From Ferrithrix thermotolerans DSM 19514 (GTDB taxonomy: Bacteria; Actinomycetota; Acidimicrobiia; Acidimicrobiales; Ilumatobacteraceae), in the NCBI GenBank assembly GCA_945862025.1, contig CAMAWU010000010.1:1-34208 (forward strand): a stretch of 34,208 nt of DNA, written 5' to 3'. A program made the position numbers and the translations under genes. Positions 8,782-18,044 of the stretch are shown piece by piece. Position 1 is the first letter of the stretch. Every line of letters starts with the position of its first letter. The notes under the pieces are model-generated. The model was not told the DNA's origin. It did no database searches and saw only the letters and a list, made by a program, of their open reading frames with translations.

Positions 8782-10289
8782 TTACTAACCACCACGACCA
8801 TGTCTCCCAATTGGTATTCCAAAATCTCTGAATTATTTATCGATGTCTCAACGAACCCTAGTGTCCTGAATACAGACCATGAACGCACATTGGCTTTCTT
8901 GACTTGCGCCTTTAACAAGTGCGAATTTTGAATACGGAAAGCTTTAATTGCAACTTCGACTGCGGTTGCGGCCCAACCACGACCGCGCACTAACTCGTCT
9001 AATGAGTAATTAATTTCTGCAGTTTTATCCACTATTTCAAATCGAATCTGCCCGACCGGTAAATCTGAGGCCTCAAGCACATACATCTCAGTTGATTCTG
9101 AGTTGATCTTTTCGGTGAACCAATTCTGATGCCTAGTCCACTCGATATCAGCCGAATCCAAAGAGTTCTCGCGAACCTGAGGATCATTAGCCCAATTAAA
9201 ATAATCTATACAGTCGTGCGTTGTTGCGAGCCGGACTTTCAATTCACCTACTGAGGTGGGACACATCGCTTCTGCAACTCGCATGCAACCTTTACCGTCA
9301 ACAACAATTTGTGATTTAACTGAAGATGCTCTAAGTGCAGACTGCGTCTTCAAGAACTCGCGTACCGCACTAGCAACTGATTCATTAGTAACTTCAGATT
9401 GCGGGCCGAGATAACGAACGAAACCTTCTCTCGCTAGCTTCTCGCATGTTGGGACTTGATTCTCAGCAATGCTGACAATAATTGATGGCACACCAAGACA
9501 CATTCGCTCCCAAGTAGTCGTGCCGCCAGCGCCAATTGCAAGGTCTGAATTACTCATAATTTTCGCAAACTCATCGCCAGATTCGTGAAACTGGATATTC
9601 ATATCGTATTGATTTGTCGATCCTGATTTAAAATTTAGGTTCTGTGCACCAATTACGACATCAATTACTAAATCCGAAAACTCGTCGCCGCTCAATGCAT
9701 CAAGAACTGTTTTCGTTAAATTTTTCGGATCAGAGCCGCCGCAAAACACAAATATGCGCTTCAACTTATTTTTTGGCACCATCGAAACTTCGCGTATTTT
9801 TGCAAAAACTGAATTTAGCATTGCATATTTTGGGCCGATTAAAAACTCACATGTATCCGGCACCTGCCGATTAAAAGTCTCAACTGTGCGATCCGAGTAA
9901 TTCTGATCAATTAACAAATCACAATCGTGGTGCCGATCAGCGAGGTCTTCAATAACAGCAATTTTTTCAACGAAAGGCTGAACCGCGGTCTCCCACTGCG
10001 AGCCGAGAGAGTAATTATCCAGAACTACCCAATCTGGACGCACCCCTGCAAGTGATTCAATAAATTCGGACGCATCAACGCTCTGCAAAATCACATCAGT
10101 TGATCGGGGTAGCAAAACTGTGCGAAACAATTTCTCTTCAAGGGACGAAATGCCTGCGCCGTCAAGATCTCTGCAGACAAAAGTTACATCGTTACCTCGC
10201 AAGCGAAGCTCTTCAGCAAGGTTCGTACACCTTGAAAGATGTCCAAACCCAATCTCGCGCGAGGCATCAACCCTGAAAACTACAAACAT
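8778..10289 (-). CDS. pseG: Fused UDP-2,4-diacetamido-2,4,6-trideoxy-beta-L-altropyranose hydrolase (PseG) and GNAT N-acetyltransferase (PseH)
   Basis: N-terminus FRVDASREIGFGHLSRCTNLAEELR...FVFCGGSDPKNLT (PseG). C-terminal ~150 aa LATTHDCIDYFNWANDPQVRENSLDS...GRGWAATAVEVAIKAF is GNAT of PseH type. Confidence 0.82.
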   Translation of the reverse strand: MFVVFRVDASREIGFGHLSRCTNLAEELRLRGNDVTFVCRDLDGAGISSLEEKLFRTVLLPRSTDVILQSVDASEFIESLAGVRPDWVVLDNYSLGSQWETAVQPFVEKIAVIEDLADRHHDCDLLIDQNYSDRTVETFNRQVPDTCEFLIGPKYAMLNSVFAKIREVSMVPKNKLKRIFVFCGGSDPKNLTKTVLDALSGDEFSDLVIDVVIGAQNLNFKSGSTNQYDMNIQFHESGDEFAKIMSNSDLAIGAGGTTTWERMCLGVPSIIVSIAENQVPTCEKLAREGFVRYLGPQSEVTNESVASAVREFLKTQSALRASSVKSQIVVDGKGCMRVAEAMCPTSVGELKVRLATTHDCIDYFNWANDPQVRENSLDSADIEWTRHQNWFTEKINSESTEMYVLEASDLPVGQIRFEIVDKTAEINYSLDELVRGRGWAATAVEVAIKAFRIQNSHLLKAQVKKANVRSWSVFRTLGFVETSINNSEILEYQLGDMVVVVSK

Positions 10290-10368
10290 AAAAAGATCTC
10301 AACGTGTTTAGAATCTAAAAAAAACTCGCCACGACAGAAACCGAAAGCACACCGAAAAGACCCGACGC

Positions 10369-11130
10369 TCACAAACTTACCCTCATCGGGAAACCATCCT
10401 TGATGAGATCCTGCTTTATCCCGTTTGGGGTTAGTTCAGTGAAATGGAAAATGCTTGCCGCTGCGATTGCTGATGTTGATGTGTTTTTGAGAACATCAGC
10501 CATATGGCCTGAATTTCCGGCACCGCCAGAGGCAATCACAGGGACGTTCACCGAGTTGCAAACAACATCAATAAGTCCTAGGTCGTACCCGCCCATTGTC
10601 CCGTCTTTATCTATTGATGTAATCAAAATCTCGCCAGACCCACGGTCTGCCAACTCCTTTGCCCAAACTTCCGGCGCTATACCCGTTGAGACTTGCCCCG
10701 AGTTTCTCATGCACTCCCATCCACCATCAATCAAACGTGCATCAATACTTGCAACGAGGCATTGTGAACCAAATTGACTCGACGCCTTGCTCATCAACTC
10801 TGGATCCAAGAACAACGATGTATTTATTGCAACTTTATCGGCACCAGCCTCTAACAACTTCTCAATATGTTCCAACTTTGAAATCCCCCCACCAACTGTA
10901 AGTGGCACAAAACATTCTGCGGCGATTTCCTTAATCAGCGAATAATTGGGTTCATAACCGATAGTCGATGCGACTACATCACATAAAATTAGTTCATCAA
11001 CATCTCTTGAGTTGTAGACTTTTATAGCTGGATGGACTGGCCCGACCCGTCTCGAGTTTCCAAAATTCACACCCTTCACCAGCCCAATATCTTTCCAAAG
11101 CAATGTTGGGATCAATCGTGTTTTCAACAT
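10369..11130 (-). CDS. hisF: HisF-like cyclase subunit paralogue (surface-sugar amidation type)
   Basis: TIM-barrel HisF motifs PLTVGGGI, ADKVAINTSLF, IDKDGTMGGYDL, PVIASGGAG. Context is hisH plus an N-acetyl sugar amidotransferase, not a his operon. Confidence 0.85.
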   Translation of the reverse strand: MLKTRLIPTLLWKDIGLVKGVNFGNSRRVGPVHPAIKVYNSRDVDELILCDVVASTIGYEPNYSLIKEIAAECFVPLTVGGGISKLEHIEKLLEAGADKVAINTSLFLDPELMSKASSQFGSQCLVASIDARLIDGGWECMRNSGQVSTGIAPEVWAKELADRGSGEILITSIDKDGTMGGYDLGLIDVVCNSVNVPVIASGGAGNSGHMADVLKNTSTSAIAAASIFHFTELTPNGIKQDLIKDGFPMRVSL

Positions 11131-11753
11131 AATTCAACTTCGCAGAAATTCTTGAGAAGTAGTCTTCCTGCTTTAGAACTTTTCTCTGGATGAAATTGTG
11201 TTCCAAAAATATTGCCATGTTCAATAGAAGAAATATACTGCAAGCCATATTCAAAATTCGAGGAGACAATTGAATCATCTGCTGAATCAAAGACATAACT
11301 ATGACTGAAATAAAAATCAGTCATCGAAGGAATACCTTTCAGAAGAATACTTTCTTGATTTATAACCACTGAGTTCCAACCAATATGTGGGACTCTCAAT
11401 TCTTGGCTTGGAAATTTTCGGATGGTACCTTTTAAAAAAGACAAGCCACTAACCACTCCGCCCTCAGACCCGATTTCAGCAAATAGTTGCATCCCGAGAC
11501 AAATGCCTAAAATTGGTGTGCGTTTCTCAATAACTACATGACGGAGGGCATCGAACAAGCCGCGTTCATGAATCCTCCTCATCCCTTCACCAAAGGATCC
11601 TTGACCTGGAAAAATCAGCCGAGATTTTCCACTCAATTCACTTGGATCAGAAATAGTCTTCGGCATAAAACCGAGATTTAATATCGCTCTGCTGATTGAG
11701 CCTAAATTAGAAATACCACAATCAATGATCCCAATTTCTTTTTGAACATTCAC
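11124..11753 (-). CDS. hisH: HisH-like glutamine amidotransferase subunit paralogue
   Basis: IGIIDCGISNLGSI...LIFPGQGSFGEGM...ILGICLGMQLFAE...NIFGTQFHPEKS. Confidence 0.87.
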   Translation of the reverse strand: MNVQKEIGIIDCGISNLGSISRAILNLGFMPKTISDPSELSGKSRLIFPGQGSFGEGMRRIHERGLFDALRHVVIEKRTPILGICLGMQLFAEIGSEGGVVSGLSFLKGTIRKFPSQELRVPHIGWNSVVINQESILLKGIPSMTDFYFSHSYVFDSADDSIVSSNFEYGLQYISSIEHGNIFGTQFHPEKSSKAGRLLLKNFCEVELC

Positions 11754-11760
11754 CCTAATT

Positions 11761-12909
11761 TTAGGCTAACCAATCTTTCCGCTTTTGAAGATTTCCGTTC
11801 TCATCCTTAATCAGATTACCCTCCAAATCTGATGCAAAAAGTTCGCGATTAGTAAACCGATCACAAACTGCTACAAAATCGTCTACGGACATTTCAAGGG
11901 GCTTAAGAATTTGCTCCAACGTTTTTCCCAGATAGGACCACGGAAATCTGCCGTCACGCTCCCTGACTAGTCGTAATCCTTCATCGCGAGTCATTCTTCC
12001 TCGACGAATATGTAATGAAGCGATGTCAGTAGCTCTTCCAAATCCGAACTTCAAGTATTTGAAGTAGTCATGAATTCCCTGCTGGTAATTATCCAAATTT
12101 TCATAATTACCAATCGAACCTTCAATGTCAGCAGAATAAGGCAAGAACCCGGAGTCGGAAGCACACTTATAATTTTCAAAACCGTCCCAAGGGAGAAACT
12201 GTCCTAAAAAAATCGCGCTAACCCTGCTTTTTGATAATTCGTCTAAAGTGGGGTATTCGTACGGCACCAAGTTTTTTTTCGGGATCTTATAAGTTTCAGA
12301 TAAGTCCGAGACTCGCAGTCCTAGCAATCCGCCAAACTCTTCCATCCAACGACGATCCATTACATTTGCCTTTGCAGCCAAGTCAGGACCCCCGAACTCG
12401 TTTTGCGGATTTTCACCATAGATGATTAAGCCAACTTCATATTGGGATGCAACTTTGAATGGGATAGTAAAAATACCTACATGTTCCGGCCATTGAATAT
12501 CTCCTACCTCATTTAGACAGAGCCTGTTGAGTTTTCTTCTCACAAGAGGGTTTGGCGAAACTTGCAAATGATCAACACCCAAATTCTTTAGATTCTCAAT
12601 ATTTTTCCGACCAAGTTCAGATTCATCACATGTGGTCGCAGTAACACACAGCGGGTTCATACCAAATTCGAGCATTTTTATAACTTGGAACGTACTGTCC
12701 TTTCCGCCGCTGACTCCGATTAAACAGTCCCAGTAACCATCGCTTCGGCGATAAGTTTCTAAAATCTTTAACAATTCTGCTCTTCGTTTATCCCAATCGA
12801 TGTTTGGTCGATCAAAATAAGCAGTGCACGCAGTACATACCCCTTCTTCATCAAAATACAGATCAGGTTTACTTGACGGCAGCAGACAATTAACGCAAAG
12901 TCGAATCAT
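11761..12909 (-). CDS. pseA: N-acetyl sugar amidotransferase (PseA/WbpG-like)
   Basis: Zn-ribbon CVNCLLP...CTACTAY, PP-loop DCLIGVSGGKDSTFQVI, VIIYGENPQNEFGG-like motif (LIIYGENPQNEFGGPD). Confidence 0.85.
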   Translation of the reverse strand: MIRLCVNCLLPSSKPDLYFDEEGVCTACTAYFDRPNIDWDKRRAELLKILETYRRSDGYWDCLIGVSGGKDSTFQVIKMLEFGMNPLCVTATTCDESELGRKNIENLKNLGVDHLQVSPNPLVRRKLNRLCLNEVGDIQWPEHVGIFTIPFKVASQYEVGLIIYGENPQNEFGGPDLAAKANVMDRRWMEEFGGLLGLRVSDLSETYKIPKKNLVPYEYPTLDELSKSRVSAIFLGQFLPWDGFENYKCASDSGFLPYSADIEGSIGNYENLDNYQQGIHDYFKYLKFGFGRATDIASLHIRRGRMTRDEGLRLVRERDGRFPWSYLGKTLEQILKPLEMSVDDFVAVCDRFTNRELFASDLEGNLIKDENGNLQKRKDWLA

Positions 12910-12944
12910 AAACCTAATTTATCATCAATCCTTAGTTTGGTCAC

Positions 12945-13202
12945 TTAGAGATGACGCATGGTGACAATATGCGAAGTTCGGCATGATGCAAATAATGCAA
13001 TACACCCATCAAGTATTTCGGTAGTAAAATCGTGTCGGAAATTAGATGCAATGTAAAAAGCATCATCTCTGACCTCTAAGTCTGATTGCATCGTTTCAAC
13101 TGATCTCCGCAGCGATTCCAGCCTCTTTTGGACAAGGCGATCTCAAACCTCTTGGATTAAGGCCAAAAATTTCCTTGCAGGTTCTATTTCTTTCAGCCAC
13201 TT
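12945..13202 (-). pseudogene. Possible degraded ORF between pseF and pseA (86 codons, one internal TGA); the downstream part is also a 48-aa ATG-started ORF (13091..12945)
   Basis: Reading from 13202 on the minus strand: KWLKEIEPARKFLALIQEV*DRLVQKRLESLRRSVETMQSDLEVRDDAFYIASNFRHDFTTEILDGCIALFASCRTSHIVTMRHL*. Protein-like composition in one frame across the gap. Confidence 0.35.
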
Positions 13203-13204
13203 AA

Positions 13205-13894
13205 TTACTCCTTAATCTGATTTATGAATTTAACTTCGGCTGAAAGCCATTGCTTTTCGGTATCAATGTCTTGAACTCTACTTGAATCAATGAAGATGCC
13301 AATTGAATCTGCGCCGATTATTGGTTTGTCTGATTGCCAAGATCCAACTTTGCCCCAGTAAAACTGTGCTGCATCGCAAAAAATGCCAGGCAGATCTTGA
13401 GATCGCACTGAACAATTTTCAGGAAACAACATCTTGACCCGTCCATCACCGCTCTTTGTAAATGAACGAAAGACAACGGGGTCAAGATTGGTCATCGCAA
13501 AAGTGAAACTTGCGGCGCTTGAATCTAACTTAGTCAAACCTTCAATAAGTAAATCAACGGTCAAAAACACTGCAGTTGGATAAATACAACATATCTGACT
13601 TGCGAAATCTCTTTCAAGCCCGATCTCGGAAATCGCATGTTGAACAACCGACTTTGTGTCTGCAAAATCATCAGCCAACTTACTGGGTCTAACAAACGGT
13701 ACTGTTGCCCCAATACTTCTGGAAAACTGTGTGATTTCATCATCGTCGGTTGAAACAATCACCTTGTCAAATAACCCACTTTCAAGTGCTGCCCCGATTG
13801 GCCATGCGATAATTGGCTTACCTGCAAATTCGCGGATATTTTTTCTGGGTATGCGCTTGCTTCCACCTCGCGCGGGAATAATAGCAATACGCAT
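13205..13894 (-). CDS. pseF: Pseudaminic acid cytidylyltransferase (CMP-sugar synthase)
   Basis: IAIIPARGGSKRIPRKNIREFAGKPIIAWPI and CIYPTAVFLTVDLL; NeuA/PseF family. Confidence 0.87.
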   Translation of the reverse strand: MRIAIIPARGGSKRIPRKNIREFAGKPIIAWPIGAALESGLFDKVIVSTDDDEITQFSRSIGATVPFVRPSKLADDFADTKSVVQHAISEIGLERDFASQICCIYPTAVFLTVDLLIEGLTKLDSSAASFTFAMTNLDPVVFRSFTKSGDGRVKMLFPENCSVRSQDLPGIFCDAAQFYWGKVGSWQSDKPIIGADSIGIFIDSSRVQDIDTEKQWLSAEVKFINQIKE

Positions 13895-13903
13895 CGGTGT
13901 TGG

Positions 13904-15121
13904 TTAAAAAATCGTTTGGTGGCCGAGAGGTGTCATTAATTTCTTGACTACATCAATTTGTTGATCATCGGTTAACAACGGGAACATCGGCAGGCTGATT
14001 GCCTCGGAGTAATACTTTTCGGCTTCAAGAAAGTGACTCTTATCAAATCCCATCGCTGCGTAATATGGCTGGCGATAAACCGGAATGTAATGCAGATTTG
14101 CTAAAACTCCGTTAGCGCGCAAACGCTCGAAAACTTCGCGATGCGTGGTCTTCATTGCGGCAAAATCTGGCCGAACAATATAAAGATGAAACGAAGAGTA
14201 GGTATGCGGGTCTTGCCACGGAGTCTGAACTGGCTGACTTGCGAACAACAAATCATATTGCCGTGCAAGTTGTTGACGACGCTCAACATATTCATCAAGA
14301 CGATCCATCTGGCTAGCGCCGAGCGCCGCATAAATGTCTGTCATGCGGTAATTGAAACCCAATTCAAGTTGCTCGTAATACCAAAGACCGTCAGAGGGTT
14401 TGGTCATTTGCGAAGCATCACGCGTGACACCATGACTTCGCAAGCGCACCATCAAATCACCAAGCACTCTGTCATTCGTAACTGCAACTCCGCCCTCACC
14501 CGAAGTCACTATCTTGACCGGATGAAAACTAAAAACTGCAATATCGCTATACCGGCAGTTACCAACAGGCTCGCCGAGATATTTGGCTCCAATCGCGTGT
14601 GATGCATCTTCGATTACTTTGAATCCGTATTGTTTCGCCAACGCACCAATCGCTTTCATGTCACACGATTGGCCCGCCAAGTGCACGGGGATAACAACCT
14701 TCGGCAAGCGCCCACTCTTCTGCGCAACCTCAAGTTTTTCGGCGAGGCGATCGGAACTCATGTTGTATGTCTTCGGGTCGATATCTACAAAATCAACATC
14801 TGCTCCGCAATAACGCGCGCAATTTGCACTCGCCACAAAAGTAATCGGGCTAGTCCAAACAAGGTCACCAACGCCAACGCCAAGTGCCATGCACGCAATA
14901 TGTAACGCTGAAGTCGCGCTATTCACGGCAGTGGCCGTCGCGACGCCGCAATATTCGGCGACCACGCGCTCAAAAATTGGCACCATCGGACCTTGAGTCA
15001 AATAGTCAGACTGCAAAACCTCGACGACAGCCTTAATGTCTGCCGCTGTGATCTCTTGTCGGCCGTATGGAATTGTCATCGGGGGGGTCCTTAACGCTCT
15101 ACCAAACGATACAAGCGTCAA
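13904..15121 (-). CDS. pseC: UDP-4-amino-4,6-dideoxy-N-acetyl-beta-L-altrosamine transaminase (DegT/DnrJ family)
   Basis: IPYGRQEITAADIKAVVEVLQSDYLTQGPMVPIFE...FSFHPVKIVTSGEGGVAVTND; PLP Lys motif SFHPVK. The likely ATG start is about 14-15 codons inside (MTIPYGRQEI). Confidence 0.87.
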   Translation of the reverse strand: MTLVSFGRALRTPPMTIPYGRQEITAADIKAVVEVLQSDYLTQGPMVPIFERVVAEYCGVATATAVNSATSALHIACMALGVGVGDLVWTSPITFVASANCARYCGADVDFVDIDPKTYNMSSDRLAEKLEVAQKSGRLPKVVIPVHLAGQSCDMKAIGALAKQYGFKVIEDASHAIGAKYLGEPVGNCRYSDIAVFSFHPVKIVTSGEGGVAVTNDRVLGDLMVRLRSHGVTRDASQMTKPSDGLWYYEQLELGFNYRMTDIYAALGASQMDRLDEYVERRQQLARQYDLLFASQPVQTPWQDPHTYSSFHLYIVRPDFAAMKTTHREVFERLRANGVLANLHYIPVYRQPYYAAMGFDKSHFLEAEKYYSEAISLPMFPLLTDDQQIDVVKKLMTPLGHQTIF

Positions 15122-15190
15122 GCATCCAGGTCTCGGAAGCCCCGATAAAACCTGACTAAATTAGTCGGGTATAGGGGTAGGCTGGGGCGC

Positions 15191-15676
15191 ATGTCAAAGC
15201 GCTTTCCGTTTCCAAACCCTGTCAATGAAACATCAGCCCGACTTGTCGCCGCAGGTGTTGTTTTAATCAGCACAATTTTTCTGCTGACAAATTCGACCCT
15301 CGTCCTCGTCGCGTTGACATACGGGTTCGCCGCACGCGTCGCCGCCGGCCCAACTTTCAGCCCACTGGCAACAATCGCCACGCGGGTAATTACACCGCGT
15401 CTAAATCTCAATCACAAATTTGTTCCTGGTCCACCAAAAAGATTTGCTCAAACAATTGGATTAACCTTTGCCGCGACAGCACTCGCCCTAACATTGCTCG
15501 GCTTTTCAACTGTCGCACAACTCGTAATCGCCGCCTTGATCGTTGCGGCATTTCTTGAAGCCGCATTTGCAATCTGTCTCGGCTGTATTGCATTTAGTTT
15601 TTTAATGAAACTCGGCGTGATTCCGCAAAGTGTGTGCGAATCTTGCAATGATATTTCGTTGCGCGCACTCGCCTAG
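15191..15676 (+). CDS. DUF4395-family membrane protein
   Basis: FPNPVNETSARLVAAGVVLI...AAGPTFSPLATIATRVITPRL...GPPKRFAQTIG...CLGCIAF pattern. Confidence 0.8.
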   Translation: MSKRFPFPNPVNETSARLVAAGVVLISTIFLLTNSTLVLVALTYGFAARVAAGPTFSPLATIATRVITPRLNLNHKFVPGPPKRFAQTIGLTFAATALALTLLGFSTVAQLVIAALIVAAFLEAAFAICLGCIAFSFLMKLGVIPQSVCESCNDISLRALA

Positions 15677-17589
15677 TTGGTTTTATGTTTTGCGGTGACA
15701 AGATAGTCGCTTAGATCTGCATCGTGAGTCATTGACCAATAGTCGACAAATCGCCATGGCATTGGCGAAAATATTCGGCCTTGCGAATTTTTGTACCAAC
15801 TATCCATGCCTGGGTGCGACCATACAAGTTGATCGTGTTCATCATCGACTGCTTTGTTATACGCATCATGTACCTCGGGACGAACATCAACTGATGAGAT
15901 TTGCGATTCAATCATCTGCGTGATGCAACTCGTGATGTAACGCATTTGGCATTCGGCCTGAAAAATCACACTGCCACCGTGAGCCACATTCGTATTTGGC
16001 CCGTACAAGCAAAATAGATTCGGAAAATTAGGCATTGTCATACCTTTATATGCACGCGGATCATCGTCACCCCAAGTTTCGCGCAGTGTTATGCCGTTGC
16101 GGCCAGTTACAGCCACTGAAGCCAGCATCTTGCCGGCCTCAAACCCAGTCGCCAAAATGATTACATCGGCTTGGCGCGACGAACCGTCAAGGGCAACTAT
16201 TTGATTGCCGTCAATATGATCTACCCCAGACGCAACTAGTTCGACATTGTCACGCGTGAGAGATTTATACCAATCGTTATCGACAAGAATTCGTTTGCCA
16301 TACGGCGGATAATCGGGCAAAGTTTTAGCCACTAAGTCATCGTGACCCTCAAGTTGCGCAAGCAAATACTCGGTGAGTTGTACTCGATGTTTATCGTTGC
16401 GTGAATTCATTGATCGTTGCAGATGTGGCCAAGTTTCATCTCGGCGCAAAGTCGGCAACAATCCATCTCCGAATCTCCAAAAAAGACCAAACCGATACCA
16501 GTCAAAATAAAACGGCACATTCTCGAACAACCACATGGTTTGCGGTTTGACATCGCGGTGATAGTCATTGCTTGGTCGCACCCATTGCGGCGAACGCTGA
16601 AAAATTGTCACATCACTGGCTTGCGACGCAACCGTACGCAGAATCTGCATCGCACTTGCCCCAGTGCCAATGATCGCAACTCGTTTGCCAGAAAGGTCAA
16701 CATCGTGGCGCCACTGTGCAGAATGAAAGCAAGGGCCAGTGAAAGATTCAAGTCCATTAATGAATGACTTTTTTGGTCGATTAAGTTGTCCGACACAAGA
16801 AATCACTATATTTGCCGAGGTTTCGCGCGGTTCGTCGTTTTGATCTCGCAATACAACTTTCCATTTCTGCGACTCTTCATCCCATGTGGTTGATTCAACT
16901 TGGGTATTCAAACTGATTCGATTCGTGATATTGAATTTTTCAGCAACTGATTTGCAGTAATTCAAAACATCAAGTCGCTTCGAAAAATATTTCGGCCACC
17001 TGTGATTTGGTGCGAATGTAAACGAATAGAAGTGATTCGGGGTGTCAACTCCTGCTTCTGGATAATCATTCACGAGCCACGTGCCACCGATCTCAGAATT
17101 CGCATCAGCCAAAATCCACGGAATCCCAAGCCAATCAAGTTTTATCGCCGCGCAAATACCCGAAAAACCAGCGCCAATTATCAAAACATTAAAATTTGCA
17201 AGCGTTGCGTGTGGAACTGCCAAAGAGCTCGTCCAACTGATATCGCGAGAGATCAAACCCATCGCCTCCATCATCATCGGCGCATACTCAGGGGAAACTT
17301 CTTCAGCGACACAAAGGCTCATCATTTTTGTAAATAATTCAGTGTTGGGTGGTCCCGCAATTTTTCGCTCACCTGCAGAAATCTCGGCAAGCACAGTCGC
17401 GAGCGCGTCACGAATTTGTTGTTGTACCGATTCAGCGATGCCACCAGACTCATCAGCAAATAAATTCGTATCGCGCTTTGGCAAGAATGGCTCTCGCAAC
17501 CATGACTCGTCACCAGTGATTTGAACTAGACACATCAACAGTGTCGGTATCGAGGACTCTTGGAGGGCCTGTTCAAGATTAAAAGTCAT
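15673..17589 (-). CDS. Flavin-containing (Baeyer-Villiger type) monooxygenase
   Basis: NVLIIGAGFSGICAAIKL, FYSFTFAPNHRWPKYFS, KRVAIIGTGASAMQ, IILATGFEAGKML. Confidence 0.88.
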   Translation of the reverse strand: MTFNLEQALQESSIPTLLMCLVQITGDESWLREPFLPKRDTNLFADESGGIAESVQQQIRDALATVLAEISAGERKIAGPPNTELFTKMMSLCVAEEVSPEYAPMMMEAMGLISRDISWTSSLAVPHATLANFNVLIIGAGFSGICAAIKLDWLGIPWILADANSEIGGTWLVNDYPEAGVDTPNHFYSFTFAPNHRWPKYFSKRLDVLNYCKSVAEKFNITNRISLNTQVESTTWDEESQKWKVVLRDQNDEPRETSANIVISCVGQLNRPKKSFINGLESFTGPCFHSAQWRHDVDLSGKRVAIIGTGASAMQILRTVASQASDVTIFQRSPQWVRPSNDYHRDVKPQTMWLFENVPFYFDWYRFGLFWRFGDGLLPTLRRDETWPHLQRSMNSRNDKHRVQLTEYLLAQLEGHDDLVAKTLPDYPPYGKRILVDNDWYKSLTRDNVELVASGVDHIDGNQIVALDGSSRQADVIILATGFEAGKMLASVAVTGRNGITLRETWGDDDPRAYKGMTMPNFPNLFCLYGPNTNVAHGGSVIFQAECQMRYITSCITQMIESQISSVDVRPEVHDAYNKAVDDEHDQLVWSHPGMDSWYKNSQGRIFSPMPWRFVDYWSMTHDADLSDYLVTAKHKTN

Positions 17590-17712
17590 GATTAGTTCAC
17601 GGCTAATAGTACTGAGAGTTCATTTACTGGTTATCTGTGACAACTCTTAATTGATATTCCAACGAAATTTAAGCATTTTGGTCTAGAGTTAGCGCTCGGA
17701 GGAATTACAAAA

Positions 17713-17904
17713 ATGAAACCAGAAACTGTTTTACGAGTCACGACCCTTTTATCGGCAGCCGCCAGCCTCGTGCTCAGCGTGTGGCTCTACTTCCAGAGTT
17801 CGTCGGTTGAAGACCGACTGAACGGAATCTATGTTGGAGTTTGGGTGCCATCAATTCTTGCACTCGGAGCGTTTTTGCTATCGGGTAAGAACTCAAAGGA
17901 CTGA
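17713..17904 (+). CDS. Small two-TM hypothetical membrane protein
   Basis: 63 aa, GGAGG ribosome-binding site upstream at about 17698-17703, hydrophobic segments VTTLLSAAASLVLSVWLYF and GVWVPSILALGAFLLSG. Confidence 0.65.
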   Translation: MKPETVLRVTTLLSAAASLVLSVWLYFQSSSVEDRLNGIYVGVWVPSILALGAFLLSGKNSKD

Positions 17905-17906
17905 CC

Positions 17907-18044
17907 ATGTCACTAGCAGCACTGTTTGGTTTTGGAAGTGTGATCTTTCTAATCGTGATAACCGGTGCATTCGTCTATGGCATGACGGCGTTGCGCGCAG
18001 CGGCCGATCGAGACGACTATCGTCCAGGTTCAGCAAAAAACTAG
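17907..18044 (+). CDS. Tiny single-TM membrane protein (45 aa)
   Basis: Not in the ORF track (below length cutoff). ATG 17907, translation MSLAALFGFGSVIFLIVITGAFVYGMTALRAAADRDDYRPGSAKN, 2 nt after the previous stop. Confidence 0.6.
   Translation: MSLAALFGFGSVIFLIVITGAFVYGMTALRAAADRDDYRPGSAKN

Noticed and set aside
10369-11753. Histidine biosynthesis operon (hisF, hisH)
   Set aside because: No other his genes nearby; adjacency to an N-acetyl sugar amidotransferase and Pse genes indicates surface-sugar amidation paralogues.
15118-15411. 97-aa minus-strand ORF overlapping the DUF4395 gene
   Set aside because: Arg/Ala-rich translation with no motif; the plus-strand DUF4395 frame is convincing.
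17081-17524. 147-aa plus-strand ORF inside the monooxygenase
   Set aside because: Lies wholly inside a strongly supported minus-strand coding sequence and shows no protein family features.
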